A stretch of DNA of 64,000 bases from Pseudomonadota bacterium (GTDB lineage: Bacteria > Pseudomonadota > Alphaproteobacteria > Rhodospirillales > Magnetospirillaceae): NCBI GenBank assembly GCA_023426365.1, contig JAFAAW010000040.1, positions 1 to 64,000 of the forward strand, read 5' to 3'. Positions within the stretch are counted from its first letter, which is position 1. Each line of letters begins with the position of its first letter. This document shows, one piece after another, positions 32,652 through 42,558 of the stretch. The notes under the pieces are model-generated. The model saw nothing but the letters and a program-made list of their open reading frames with translations. It did not search any database and was not told the DNA's origin. Made by a program: the position numbers and the translations under genes.

Positions 32652-34349
32652 ATGAACGCCGCAGGCGACATCAACCGATCGCGCGATCTTTACGTGGCCT
32701 TCGCCTTTGCCGCCGCCGACCTGCTGGTCGAGGTGGAGGAGGACGGCCGCATCGGCTTCGCCGTCGGCGCCGCCATGGCGCTGGCCGGCAAGCCGGCCCG
32801 CCTGCTTGCCGGGGTGCCGCTGGCCGAGCTGTTCATCGCCGAGGACACCGAACGCGTGGTGCGCGCGCTCAGCCGCATGGATCGCGGCGACCGTGTGCGC
32901 CACCTGCTGCTGCACACCCCGCCCAACGGCAACGGCCATCCGGCCAAGCCGGTGGCGGTGTCGGGCTATCGCCACCCGCAGCGCCCGGGCGCCCGCCTGC
33001 TGGCGCTGACCCATGCCGCCGCGCTGGACGTGCCGGCCGAGGCGCACGATCCCATTTCCGGCCTGCTGGACAAGGACAATTTCACCGACCTGGCCCGGCG
33101 CATGCTGAGCGAATCCTCGGCGGTGGAGCCGGACGCGGCCTACCAGTTGACCATGCTGGAAGTGCCCCAGGTGGAGAAGGTGCGCGCCCAGGCCGGCCCG
33201 CTGGCCGCCGACGAGTTCATGGCCGAGCTGGGCGACCGCCTGCGCGCCTGCTCGGTGGGCGGCGACGCGGCCGGCGAACTGGGCGAAAACAAATACGGCC
33301 TGATCCACGCCCCCAGCGTCACCACCGACGCCATCGAAAACACCATCAGCGAATTGCTGCACGCCTTTCTGCCGCCGCCGCCCCATCAGGCGGTGCAAAG
33401 CGCCTCCATGGCGCTGGACGGCGCGGGCATCTCGTCCGAAGAGGCGGCCAACGCGCTGATCTACAGCCTGAACGCCTTTTCCCATTCCGGCACCATGACG
33501 CTGGACGGGCTGGCCAGCGACCTGCGCCCGCGCCTGTCGGAAACGGTGGCGCAGATGCGCGAGATCAAGACGGTGATCGACACCGGCGGATTCGAGCTGG
33601 TGTTCCAGCCGGTGGTCGATCTGTGGACCGGCGTCGTCCACCATTTCGAATGCCTGGTGCGCTTTCCCGGCCGCGACTCGCCGTTCGAAACCGTCACCTT
33701 CGCCGAGAATGTGGGCATGGTCGGCGGCCTGGACCTGGCCATCCTGCGCCGCGCCGTCGAGTTCATGCGCTCGCCCATGGGCAAGCACGAGGCGCTGCGC
33801 TTCGCCGTCAACCTGTCGGGGCGATCGCTGTCGCACATCGCCACCGCCCGCCAGTTGCTGGAGATCGTGCGCGACGCCAGCGACCTGCGCGGACGGCTCT
33901 TGTTCGAGCTGACCGAATCGGCCGAGGTCGAGGACCTGCCGGCGGTCAACGGGGTGTTGCAGATGCTGCGCCGGCAGGGTTTCCCGGTCTGCCTGGACGA
34001 TTTCGGCGCGGGCGCCGCCGCCTTCCACTATCTGCGCGCGCTCCAGGTCGATCACGTCAAGATCGACGGGTCCTACATCCGCGAGATTTCGTCGAACGGC
34101 GAAAGCACGCCCTTCCTGCGCGCCATCGCCGGACTGTGCCGCGACCTCAAGGTGGGCACCATCGCGGAATTCGTGGAAAACAGCGAAACCACCAACCTGC
34201 TCAAGCTGCTCAAGGTGCGCTTCGGCCAGGGCTATCATTTCGGCAAGCCCATCAATCCCCGCCCGGCGGCCGATGCCGCCCTGCGCGGCTGGGCGGTCGA
34301 CAACATGGAATGGCAGAACGGCCTGCTGGTGTGCCGCTCGGCGCTGTAG
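32652..34349 (+). CDS. EAL domain protein, probable c-di-GMP phosphodiesterase
   Basis: 565 residues. The C-terminal EAL domain (~310-550) retains the residues needed for catalysis: Glu in HFECLVRF (the EAL triplet reads ECL), Asn in FAVNLSG, Glu in FELTES, Asp pair in LDDFGAG, Lys in VKIDGS, Glu in IAEFVEN and Gln in GQGYHFGKP. An active phosphodiesterase is therefore likely. The N-terminal half (~20-140) looks PAS-like, then a degenerate GGDEF-like stretch; no GGDEF signature is seen. No membrane segment, so it is cytosolic. AAGGGA precedes the ATG. Input signal unknown. Confidence 0.87.
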   Translation: MNAAGDINRSRDLYVAFAFAAADLLVEVEEDGRIGFAVGAAMALAGKPARLLAGVPLAELFIAEDTERVVRALSRMDRGDRVRHLLLHTPPNGNGHPAKPVAVSGYRHPQRPGARLLALTHAAALDVPAEAHDPISGLLDKDNFTDLARRMLSESSAVEPDAAYQLTMLEVPQVEKVRAQAGPLAADEFMAELGDRLRACSVGGDAAGELGENKYGLIHAPSVTTDAIENTISELLHAFLPPPPHQAVQSASMALDGAGISSEEAANALIYSLNAFSHSGTMTLDGLASDLRPRLSETVAQMREIKTVIDTGGFELVFQPVVDLWTGVVHHFECLVRFPGRDSPFETVTFAENVGMVGGLDLAILRRAVEFMRSPMGKHEALRFAVNLSGRSLSHIATARQLLEIVRDASDLRGRLLFELTESAEVEDLPAVNGVLQMLRRQGFPVCLDDFGAGAAAFHYLRALQVDHVKIDGSYIREISSNGESTPFLRAIAGLCRDLKVGTIAEFVENSETTNLLKLLKVRFGQGYHFGKPINPRPAADAALRGWAVDNMEWQNGLLVCRSAL

Positions 34350-34406
34350 GCCGGGCGGCCATGCCCACCCTGGCACAACGGCGCCGTTTCCGTTAAAGGT
34401 GGCGCC

Positions 34407-35321
34407 ATGAGCAGCGCACCCACCCTTAACGGCGACATTCCCGTCGGCAACTGGATCGACCGCTGGGCACCGGCGGCCACCCGCCCCTATCTGCGGCTGA
34501 TGCGGCTGGACCGCCCCATCGGCACCTGGCTGCTGTTGTTCCCCTGCTGGTGGAGCATCGCGCTGGCCGGCGACGGCTGGCCCGATTGGCGGCTGTTCGC
34601 GCTGTTCGCCGTGGGGTCGGTGGTGATGCGCGGGGCCGGGTGCACCATCAACGACATCGCCGACCACAAGTTCGACGCCCAGGTGGAGCGCACCAAGGGC
34701 CGCCCCATCCCGTCGGGCGCGGTCAGCCTGAAGCGCGCCTGGGCGTTCCTGGCGGCGCAGTTGCTGGTGGGCCTGCTGATCCTGGTGCAATTGCCGCCGT
34801 TTGCCATCGGCCTGGGCGTGGCCTCGCTGCTGTTGGTGTTCCCCTATCCGCTGATGAAGCGGATCACCTGGTGGCCGCAGGCGTGGCTGGGCCTGACCTT
34901 CAACTGGGGCGCGGTCATGGGCTGGGCGGCGGTGCAGGGCGACCTCGGCATTCCGGCCGTGCTGCTTTACGCCGGCGGCATCCTGTGGACCCTGGGCTAC
35001 GACACCATCTATGCCCATCAGGACAAGGAGGACGACGCGCTGATCGGCGTCAAGTCCACCGCGCTGCGCCTGGGCGACGCGACGCCGCGCTGGGTCGGCG
35101 GCTTCTATGCCGGCATGATGGCGCTGACCGCCGCCGCCGGCTGGGCCGCCGGGCTGGGCTGGGCGTTCTATCCGCTGCTGGCCGTGGCCGGGCTGCAACT
35201 GGCGTGGCAGGTCCGGCGCGGCGACATCGACGACGCGGCCGATTGCCTGGCCAAGTTCAAGTCGAACCGCTGGTTCGGCTGGCTGGTGCTGGCGGCCATC
35301 CTGGCGGGCAGGTTGACCTAG
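34407..35321 (+). CDS. ubiA: 4-hydroxybenzoate polyprenyltransferase
   Basis: Integral membrane enzyme that attaches the polyprenyl chain to 4-hydroxybenzoate in ubiquinone synthesis. 304 residues with about eight membrane helices. Both Mg/diphosphate motifs are present: NDIADHKFDAQVERTKGRP (NDxxDxxxD) and YDTIYAHQDKEDD. The product feeds the quinone pool used by the bc1 complex encoded at 40-42 kb. It follows the EAL gene by 57 bases on the same strand. Confidence 0.96.
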   Translation: MSSAPTLNGDIPVGNWIDRWAPAATRPYLRLMRLDRPIGTWLLLFPCWWSIALAGDGWPDWRLFALFAVGSVVMRGAGCTINDIADHKFDAQVERTKGRPIPSGAVSLKRAWAFLAAQLLVGLLILVQLPPFAIGLGVASLLLVFPYPLMKRITWWPQAWLGLTFNWGAVMGWAAVQGDLGIPAVLLYAGGILWTLGYDTIYAHQDKEDDALIGVKSTALRLGDATPRWVGGFYAGMMALTAAAGWAAGLGWAFYPLLAVAGLQLAWQVRRGDIDDAADCLAKFKSNRWFGWLVLAAILAGRLT

Positions 35322-35355
35322 CCTTTTGCGTTTTTCCCACCGGAGTTTTGCGCCT

Positions 35356-36033
35356 ATGCTGGACATCGAACGACTGAGAGTCCTCATGGGCCAGGATCCC
35401 CGCGCCTTCATCCGCGAAGTGACCGAGGTGTCGCAGCCGCCGGCCTGCCCCGAGATCAACCTGTGGCTGGCGACCGAGGTGACGCCGTTGTGGGAGGCCA
35501 CCGAGGCCGCCCTGCTGCGCGTCAACCTGCCGCCGCCCTATTGGGCGTTCTGCTGGGCGGGCGGACAGGCGCTGACCCGCTACGTGCTGGACAATCCCGA
35601 TCTGGTGCGCGGCAAGCGGGTGCTGGACTTCGCCGCCGGATCGGGGGCCACCGCCATCGCCGCCGCCATCAACGGCGCGGCCGAGGTTGTAGCGGCCGAC
35701 ATCGACCCGCTGGCCTGCGCGGTCATTCCCATGAATGCCGAGCTGAACGGCGTCGCCGTCGCGGTGGCCGACCACGACGTGGTGGGGCAACCCTGCCGCT
35801 GGGACGTGGTGGTGGCCGGCGACGTCTGTTACGAAGCCCCCATGACCGCCCACATCTTTCCCTGGCTGCGCCAGATGGCGGCGGCCGGGGCCACCGTGCT
35901 GATGGCCGATCCGGGGCGGGCCTATCTGCCCAAGACCGGCCTGTTGGAGGTGGCGCGGACGACCGTCGCCACCAGCCTGGAACTGGAGGACCGCACCCGG
36001 CGCGAGGTGGTGGTCTATCGCATCGTCGGCTAG
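35356..36033 (+). CDS. Class I SAM-dependent methyltransferase (COG3897-like)
   Basis: 225 residues. PPPYWAFCWAGGQALTRYVL precedes the SAM motif VLDFAAGSGATAIAAAINGA, then VVAADIDPLA, DVVVAGDVCYE and a final ADPGRAYLP. This order matches the COG3897 group related to PrmA and to electron-transfer-flavoprotein lysine methyltransferases, so a protein lysine target is plausible but not shown. It follows ubiA by ~34 bases and is followed by gloB by 16 bases, suggesting one transcript. Confidence 0.85.
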   Translation: MLDIERLRVLMGQDPRAFIREVTEVSQPPACPEINLWLATEVTPLWEATEAALLRVNLPPPYWAFCWAGGQALTRYVLDNPDLVRGKRVLDFAAGSGATAIAAAINGAAEVVAADIDPLACAVIPMNAELNGVAVAVADHDVVGQPCRWDVVVAGDVCYEAPMTAHIFPWLRQMAAAGATVLMADPGRAYLPKTGLLEVARTTVATSLELEDRTRREVVVYRIVG

Positions 36034-36049
36034 GCAAGGAACCGGGGCC

Positions 36050-36823
36050 ATGACGCGGATTGTGGTCGAACAGATCGCGGTGCTGTCGGACAACTACGTC
36101 TATCTGCTGCACGAGCCGGAAAGCGGCGCCACGGCGGCGGTGGACCCGGCGGTGGCCGAGCCGGTGCTGGCGGCGGCCCGCGCGCGCGGCTGGCGCCTGA
36201 CCCACATCCTCAACACCCATCACCACGGCGACCACACCGGCGGCAATCTCGAACTGAAGCGGCATACCGGCGCCCAGGTGGTGGGCGCCCGGCGCGACGC
36301 CGAACGCATCCCCGGCATCGACGTCGAGGCGCGCGAGGGTGACACCTTCCTGCTCGGCCACGCCGCCGCCATGGTGTTCGAGACGCCGGGCCACACCAGC
36401 GGCCACATCGCCTTCTGGTTTCCCGACAGCCACGCGCTGTTCTGCGGCGACACCCTGTTCTCGCTGGGTTGCGGCCGGCTGTTCGAGGGCACGGCGGCGC
36501 AGATGTGGGACTCGCTGGCCAAGCTGCGCGACCTGCCGGGTGACACAAGGGTCTATTGCGCCCACGAATACACCGCCTCCAACGGGCGCTTCGCCCGGCT
36601 GGTGGAGCGCGACAACGCGGCGCTGGTCGCCCGCGTGGATCAGGTTGCCCGCCTGCGCGCCGCCGGCCGCCCCACCATCCCCTCCACCATGGCCGATGAA
36701 CGCGCCGCCAACCCCTTCCTGCGCGCCGACGAGGCCGCCGTGGCCCGCGCCGTCGGCATAGAGCCGGGCACCGACCCGGTGCGGGTGTTCGCGGAACTCA
36801 GGCGGCGCAAGGACGTGTTCTGA
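36050..36823 (+). CDS. gloB: Hydroxyacylglutathione hydrolase (glyoxalase II)
   Basis: Hydrolyses S-D-lactoylglutathione to D-lactate and glutathione, completing methylglyoxal detoxification. 257 residues. Metallo-beta-lactamase motif T56-H-H-H-G-D-H62 provides the binuclear metal ligands; further ligands lie in TPGHTSGHI and FCGDTLFSLGCGRLFEG. The C-terminal glutathione-binding tail ends NPFLRADE ... RKDVF, typical of GloB. AAGGAA lies before the ATG. Glyoxalase I is not in the window. Confidence 0.96.
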   Translation: MTRIVVEQIAVLSDNYVYLLHEPESGATAAVDPAVAEPVLAAARARGWRLTHILNTHHHGDHTGGNLELKRHTGAQVVGARRDAERIPGIDVEAREGDTFLLGHAAAMVFETPGHTSGHIAFWFPDSHALFCGDTLFSLGCGRLFEGTAAQMWDSLAKLRDLPGDTRVYCAHEYTASNGRFARLVERDNAALVARVDQVARLRAAGRPTIPSTMADERAANPFLRADEAAVARAVGIEPGTDPVRVFAELRRRKDVF

Positions 36824-36835
36824 GCGGAGGATAGG

Positions 36836-37396
36836 ATGCCGCCTTGGTTGCAGGACAGCTTTCTGGCCGCGCTGGATTTCGCCGCCCGCGCCCATCGGAA
36901 TCAGACGGTTCCGGGCACCGGCGTCGCCTATGTCGCCCACCTGACCTCGGTGGCGCAGGAGGTGATGGCGGCGCTGGCGGCCGAGCCGGGCCGCGACGGC
37001 ACGCTGGCGGTGACCGCGGCGCTGCTGCATGACGTGCTGGAGGATACCGACACCCCGCCCGCGCGGGTGCTGGATCGGTTCGGCCCGTTGGTGCTGGCCG
37101 GTGTCCAGGCCCTGACCAAGCGCGCCGACCTGCCCAAGCCCCAGGCCATGGCCGACAGCCTGGACCGCATCCGCCGCCAACCGGCGGAAATCTGGATGGT
37201 CAAGCTGGCCGACCGCATCGTCAACCTGGCACCGCCGCCGCCCCATTGGACGGCGGAAAAGATCGCCGCCTACGGTGCCGAAGCGCGGACCATCCTGGCC
37301 GCCCTGGGCGAGGCCAGCCCGATCCTTGCCACCCGGCTGGCGGCGCGCATCGCCGCCTACGGCGCCGCCGCCCGGCCCATCGAACGTCAAATATGA
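36836..37396 (+). CDS. HD domain hydrolase of the RelA/SpoT-MESH1 type
   Basis: 186 residues, a stand-alone HD domain. Metal ligands H35 (YVAHLTSVA), H65-D66 with ED at 69-70 (ALLHDVLEDTD) and D126 (KLADRIVNL) match the (p)ppGpp hydrolase half of SpoT and the small MESH1-like hydrolases. No synthetase domain is present, so it may hydrolyse (p)ppGpp or another nucleotide pyrophosphate. Start 12 bases after gloB with GCGGAGG before it. Confidence 0.87.
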   Translation: MPPWLQDSFLAALDFAARAHRNQTVPGTGVAYVAHLTSVAQEVMAALAAEPGRDGTLAVTAALLHDVLEDTDTPPARVLDRFGPLVLAGVQALTKRADLPKPQAMADSLDRIRRQPAEIWMVKLADRIVNLAPPPPHWTAEKIAAYGAEARTILAALGEASPILATRLAARIAAYGAAARPIERQI

Positions 37397-37443
37397 CGCA
37401 CGATGGCCTGGTTCATGTTTGGCGCTCGCCGCTCTAGGCGGCC

Positions 37444-38544
37444 TCAGCCCCGTTCCGGGAACAGCGCGCACAGACCCTCGGGGCTGGCCGCGCACACGCC
37501 GCGTTCGGTGATCAGGCCGGTCACCAGACGCGCGGGCGTCACGTCGAAGCCCCAATTGCCCGCCGGGCTGCCGTCGGGCGTGACCTGCACGGTGACGATG
37601 CTGCCGTCGGCCGCCTTGCCGGGCATGTGCGTCTGCTCGAGGGCATCGCGTTCCTCGATGGGAATTTCGCGGATGCCGTCGGCCACCTTCCAGTCGATGG
37701 TCGGGCTGGGCAGCGCCACATAGAAGGGCACGTTGTTGTCGGCCGCCGCCAGCGCCTTGAGGTAAGTGCCGATCTTGTTGCAGACATCACCGTTGCGGGT
37801 GACCCGGTCGGTGCCGACGATCACGCAATCCACCAGGCCGTGCTGCATCAGATGGCCGCCGGTATTGTCGGCGATCACCGTATGGGGCACGCCGTGCCAG
37901 TTCAGCTCGCGCGCGGTCAGGCTGGCCCCTTGGTTGCGCGGGCGGGTCTCGTCCACCCACACATGGATGGGCAGGCCGGCATCGAACGCCTTGTAGATCG
38001 GCGCGATGGCGGTGCCCCAATCCACGGTGGCCAGCCAGCCGGCATTGCAATGGGTCAGCACGTTCAGCCGCTCGGCGCCCTCGGCCCGGCGGCGCGCCCA
38101 GATCTCGCGCAGCAGGTCCAGGCCGTTATCGCCGATGGCCGAATTGATGGCCACGTCCTCGTCGGCGATCTCGGCGGCGCGGGCATAGGCGACGGCGGCG
38201 CGCTCGGCCTCGGGCACGCCGGCCAGCGCCTTGATCATCTCGTCCAGCGCCCATTTCAGGTTGATAGCGGTGGGGCGGGTGGAATGCAGGATGTTGTAAG
38301 CCACCGTCAGCGCCATGTCCGACGCGTTGGCCCGCGCCGTCAGCGCCATGCCATAGGCGGCGGTGGCGCCGATCAGCGGCGCGCCTCGCACCAGCATGGC
38401 CTTGATGGCATGGGCCGCGTCGGCCAGGCTTTCCAGCCGCACGGTGACCAGTTCGTGGGGCAGACGGGTCTGGTCGATGATCTCCACCGCCCAGCCGTCA
38501 TCGGCCAGCCAGATGGTGCGGGTGGGCTTGCCATCGATCTTCAT
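37444..38544 (-). CDS. mtnA: S-methyl-5-thioribose-1-phosphate isomerase
   Basis: Converts methylthioribose-1-phosphate to methylthioribulose-1-phosphate in methionine salvage. 366 residues of the eIF2B-alpha-like family. Key segments: AMLVRGAPLIGATAAYGMAL, catalytic Cys in VLTHCNAGWLAT, catalytic Asp region VIVGTDRVTRNGDVCNKIGTY, and HGLVDCVI. The ATG at 38544 (MKIDGKPTRTIWLADDG) is the family start; a longer frame to 38658 was rejected. mtnP lies ~0.4 kb away on the same strand with a small plus-strand gene between. Confidence 0.95.
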   Translation of the reverse strand: MKIDGKPTRTIWLADDGWAVEIIDQTRLPHELVTVRLESLADAAHAIKAMLVRGAPLIGATAAYGMALTARANASDMALTVAYNILHSTRPTAINLKWALDEMIKALAGVPEAERAAVAYARAAEIADEDVAINSAIGDNGLDLLREIWARRRAEGAERLNVLTHCNAGWLATVDWGTAIAPIYKAFDAGLPIHVWVDETRPRNQGASLTARELNWHGVPHTVIADNTGGHLMQHGLVDCVIVGTDRVTRNGDVCNKIGTYLKALAAADNNVPFYVALPSPTIDWKVADGIREIPIEERDALEQTHMPGKAADGSIVTVQVTPDGSPAGNWGFDVTPARLVTGLITERGVCAASPEGLCALFPERG

Positions 38545-38731
38545 GCCAATACCTCGCTGCCTTTCCAAGGGGGGGCCGTGGGCAAACGGATAGGGTGCCG
38601 ACATCGCCATCCGAACGGTGCGTAACAGGACGACCCTATACACCTGCACCCATACCAAAGCCGTGGCCGTGGATTTATCATTCCATCAACAAGGCGCCCC
38701 AAAAAGGTGGCGCCGCTGTTCGAGGTGGACC

Positions 38732-38917
38732 ATGCGGAATCGAAACGGAGAAGAATGCCCCTGGCATTTCGACCCTGATCCGGATTCCAGCCTGGACAGC
38801 CTGCAAAGCATTCTGAACTGCGCCTCGATCCAGGGCTGCGGCCAATGCGTCACCTGCAGCGAACGCGCGCTGGAACTGTTCCTGCGCGTGGCGCGCGCGC
38901 GATCGCCGCAGCCCTGA
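38732..38917 (+). CDS. Small Cys-rich protein between mtnA and mtnP
   Basis: 61 residues. One half is acidic (ECPWHFDPDPDSSLDSLQSIL); the other has a cysteine cluster, NCASIQGCGQCVTCSERALE, containing CxxCxxC plus an upstream Cys. No signal peptide. GAGGTGG lies just before the ATG. It runs opposite to mtnA and mtnP and occupies nearly the whole gap. The Cys spacing suggests a metal or Fe-S site. No family recognised; it could also be a chance frame, but the ribosome site and Cys order argue for a gene. Confidence 0.55.
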   Translation: MRNRNGEECPWHFDPDPDSSLDSLQSILNCASIQGCGQCVTCSERALELFLRVARARSPQP

Positions 38918-38929
38918 GCGCCCGGCGCC

Positions 38930-39805
<876 letters not shown>

Positions 39806-39842
39806 CTCTGTCGCCCCTGGAGCTGGAGAAAGTGGGTCGGTG

Positions 39843-39879
39843 TTAAAACAAAAAGGCCGCTGTCGCAAGGACAGCGGCC
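39843..39879 (-). terminator. Terminator of the petABC operon
   Basis: Perfect 10-bp stem GGCCGCTGTC (39855-39864)/GACAGCGGCC (39870-39879), 5-base loop, followed on the minus strand by TTTTTGTTTTAA. One of the strongest terminators in the window. Confidence 0.95.
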
Positions 39880-39925
39880 AGTTTGCTTGTCATAACCCCG
39901 GCGCGGGCGCCCCGGGGGTGCCTGA

Positions 39926-40693
39926 TCAGTGCACGTTCTTCCAGATCTGACGCTTCAGCGCGTACAGCAGGGCGGTGAAGATGCCCAGGAAGATCATGAC
40001 CTTCAGGCCCAGGGACTTGCGCTCGTCCAGCTCGGGCTCGGCGGCCCAGTTGAGGAACGCAGTGATGTCCAGGGCCATCTGCTGCGGCGTGGCCTTGGTG
40101 CCGTCCGAATAGGTCACCAGGTCTTCCATCAGCTGCGGAGGCATACTGATGTTGCCGCCGGGGAAGTACTTGTTGAAGTACTTGCCCTCGGGCAGCTCGT
40201 GGCCTTCCGGCGGCGTGTCCTCGAAGCCCAGCATCAGGCTGTAGAGGTAGTTCGGACCACCCACGCGCGCCTTGGCGATCAGCGACAGGTCCGGCGGCAG
40301 GGCGCCGCCGTTGGCGGCCGCGGCCGCCTTGTCGTTCGGGAACGGCGAGATGTACTTGTCCGACGGCCGGCCGGCGCGCTTGCTGACGATGCCCTCGTCA
40401 TTGGGCGCGTCGTCGATGTCGCGCTCGGCGGCGACGGCCTTGATCTCTTCCGCGGTCAGGCCGACAGCGGCCAGGTTGCGGTAGGCGACCAGACGCAGGC
40501 CGTGGCAGTTCGAGCACACCTGGTGGAAGATCTCGAAGCCGCGCTTGAGCTGGCCCTGGTCGTACTTGCCGAACACGCCGTTGAACGAGAATTCCGGCTT
40601 CATCAGCGGCGCACCGGCTTCGGCGGCCAGCGCCGCACCGGAGGCGCCGGTCAGACCGGCGGCAACCAGGGCCGAAAGGATGAGCTTACGCAT
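39926..40693 (-). CDS. petC: Cytochrome c1 of the bc1 complex
   Basis: Membrane-anchored c-type cytochrome passing electrons from the Rieske centre to soluble cytochrome c. 255 residues: signal peptide (MRKLILSALVAAGLTGASGA ...), heme attachment C60-S-N-C63-H64, Met-ligand region GGNISMPPQLMEDLV, and a C-terminal anchor (LKVMIFLGIFTALLYALKRQIW). AAGGAGAAGG lies before the ATG, which overlaps the petB stop by one base (TAATG). Last gene of the operon. Confidence 0.97.
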   Translation of the reverse strand: MRKLILSALVAAGLTGASGAALAAEAGAPLMKPEFSFNGVFGKYDQGQLKRGFEIFHQVCSNCHGLRLVAYRNLAAVGLTAEEIKAVAAERDIDDAPNDEGIVSKRAGRPSDKYISPFPNDKAAAAANGGALPPDLSLIAKARVGGPNYLYSLMLGFEDTPPEGHELPEGKYFNKYFPGGNISMPPQLMEDLVTYSDGTKATPQQMALDITAFLNWAAEPELDERKSLGLKVMIFLGIFTALLYALKRQIWKNVH

Positions 40694-41931
40694 TATGCCT
40701 TCTCCTTCAGCACGGGGGCCGAGATGCTGGCCGGCAGGGCCTTGGGCTTCTCGATCTTGCCCAAGAGCGGCATGATGATCAGGAAGTGGGCGAAGTAGTA
40801 GGCAGTGGCGATCTGACCGATGGTGATCAGGATGCCTTCCGCCGGCTTGCCGCCGACATAGCCCAGCACCACGCAGTCCACCACGAACAGCCAGAAGAAC
40901 TGGCGGTACAGCGGGCGGAACTTGGCCGAGCGGACCTTCGAGGTGTCCAGCCAGGGCAGGAAGAACAGGACGATGATGGCCGAGAACATGGCCACGACGC
41001 CCTGCAGCTTCGCCGAGATGAACCAGATGTCCTGGGTGAAGGCGCGCAGGATCGCGTAGAACGGCAGGAAGTACCATTCGGGCACGATGTGCGGCGGGGT
41101 CACCATCGGATTCGCTTCGATGTAATTGTCCGGATGGCCGAGGAAGTTCGGCGCCCAGAACACGAAGGCGAAGTAGAACATCAGGAACAGGCCGATGCCG
41201 AACAGGTCCTTGATGGTGTAGTAGGGGTGGAACGGGATGGTGTCGGCCGGGGTCTTGATCTCCACGCCCAGCGGGTTGTTCGACTTGACGGTGTGCAGCG
41301 CCCACACGTGGAGGACGACCATACCGAGGATGACGAACGGCAGCAGGTAGTGCAGCGAGAAGAACCGGTTCAGCGTCGGGTTGTCCACCGAGAAGCCGCC
41401 CCACAGCAGGGTGCGGATCGGGTCGCCGATGATCGGGAACGCCGAGAACAGGTTGGTGATCACGGTGGCGCCCCAGAAGGACATCTGGCCCCACGGCAGC
41501 ACGTAGCCCATGAACGCGGTGCCCATCATCAGCAGGAAGATGATGATGCCGATCCACCACAGAACCTCGCGCGGCGCCTTGTACGAGCCGTAATAGAGGT
41601 TACGCAGGATGTGGATGTACACCAGGATGAAGAACATCGAGGCGCCGTTCATGTGCAGGTAGCGGATCAGCCACCCGTAATTGACGTCGCGCATGATGCG
41701 CTCGACCGAGTCGAAGGCCAGCGAGGTGTGCGACGAATAATTCATCACCAGGAAGATGCCGGTCAGCATCATGATCACCAGGGTGAAGCCGGCCAGCGAG
41801 CCGAAATTCCACCAGTAATTCAGATTCCTGGGAGTGGGATACTCGATGGCCGAATGGTGCATCATCGAGAAGATGGGAAGCCGCTGGTCCAGCCAGCTCA
41901 CCACCTTGTTGTTGCTCTGAAAGCCGCTCAT
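40693..41931 (-). CDS. petB: Cytochrome b of the bc1 complex
   Basis: Core quinol-oxidising subunit with two b hemes; 412 residues, about eight membrane helices. Features: MFFILVYIHILRNLYYGSYK and FSLHYLLPFVILGMVVLHVWALH (His ligands in paired helices), TAFMGYVLPWGQMSFWGATV (Qo region) and the PEWY motif in VPEWYFLPFYAILRA. Full-length, fused form (not split b6/subunit IV). It lies between petA (9-base gap) and petC (1-base overlap). Confidence 0.98.
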   Translation of the reverse strand: MSGFQSNNKVVSWLDQRLPIFSMMHHSAIEYPTPRNLNYWWNFGSLAGFTLVIMMLTGIFLVMNYSSHTSLAFDSVERIMRDVNYGWLIRYLHMNGASMFFILVYIHILRNLYYGSYKAPREVLWWIGIIIFLLMMGTAFMGYVLPWGQMSFWGATVITNLFSAFPIIGDPIRTLLWGGFSVDNPTLNRFFSLHYLLPFVILGMVVLHVWALHTVKSNNPLGVEIKTPADTIPFHPYYTIKDLFGIGLFLMFYFAFVFWAPNFLGHPDNYIEANPMVTPPHIVPEWYFLPFYAILRAFTQDIWFISAKLQGVVAMFSAIIVLFFLPWLDTSKVRSAKFRPLYRQFFWLFVVDCVVLGYVGGKPAEGILITIGQIATAYYFAHFLIIMPLLGKIEKPKALPASISAPVLKEKA

Positions 41932-41940
41932 GGCCGATCC

Positions 41941-42495
41941 TTACCCGATACGGATGGTGGTGTCGGTGGTGAACGCATACTTCGGCACCGGCAGGTTCAG
42001 GGGCGCGGGGCCCTTGCGGATGCGGCCCGAAGTATCGTAGTGCGAACCGTGGCAGGGGCAGAACCAGCCGTTGTATTCGCCCTTGGGGTCGGCAGGCTTC
42101 TGACCCAGCGGCACGCAGCCGAGATGGGTGCAGACGCCGATCACCACCAGCCATTCCGGCTTGGTCGCGCGGTCGGCATCCTTTTCAGGATCGCGCAGGT
42201 CGGCGCCGTCATCCTTGGCGGCCTGGGCGATCTCGCCCTCCGTGCGGTGACGCACGAAGACCGGCTTGCCCTGCCAGATGACCGTGATGGCCTGACCAGT
42301 GTGAATGGCGGACAGGTCCACGTCGGTGGTGGACAGCGCCAGGGTATCGGCGGCCGGGTTCATGCTGTGCACGAACGGCCACAAAGCAGCGGCGGTCCCG
42401 GCCGCGCCGACGGCGGTAGTGGCATACAGCAGGAAATCCCGCCGAGTCTGCCCGTCCGTCGACGAGGGCTGGGCATGCGTTGCCGGATCAGCCAT
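41941..42495 (-). CDS. petA: Rieske iron-sulfur subunit of the bc1 complex
   Basis: 184 residues. A twin-arginine N-terminus (QTRRDFLLYATTAVGAAG) also forms the membrane anchor. The [2Fe-2S] site is intact: CTHLGCVP and FCPCHGSHYD supply two Cys and two His plus the disulfide pair. First gene of petABC. AAGAGG lies 7 bases before the ATG. Electrons pass from quinol through this subunit to cytochrome c1. Confidence 0.97.
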   Translation of the reverse strand: MADPATHAQPSSTDGQTRRDFLLYATTAVGAAGTAAALWPFVHSMNPAADTLALSTTDVDLSAIHTGQAITVIWQGKPVFVRHRTEGEIAQAAKDDGADLRDPEKDADRATKPEWLVVIGVCTHLGCVPLGQKPADPKGEYNGWFCPCHGSHYDTSGRIRKGPAPLNLPVPKYAFTTDTTIRIG

Positions 42496-42530
42496 GACAT
42501 AACCTCTTGTTGGCCCGCGGAAGCGGCCCT

Positions 42531-42558
42531 ATTAACCACATCGGCCCGTTTGGATCAA
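42531..42558 (-). promoter_or_regulatory. Possible promoter of petABC
   Basis: On the minus strand TTGATC (complement 42553-42558), a 16-base spacer and GTTAAT (complement 42531-42536), each 4/6. It lies 36 bases before petA. Modest support only. Confidence 0.3.

Noticed and set aside
32640..35525. 961-codon minus-strand frame over the EAL and ubiA genes
   Set aside because: Gln/His/Arg/Gly-rich shadow of two well-supported genes on the plus strand.
36050..36823. gloB as a generic metallo-beta-lactamase
   Set aside because: THHHGDH and the C-terminal glutathione-binding tail fit glyoxalase II specifically.
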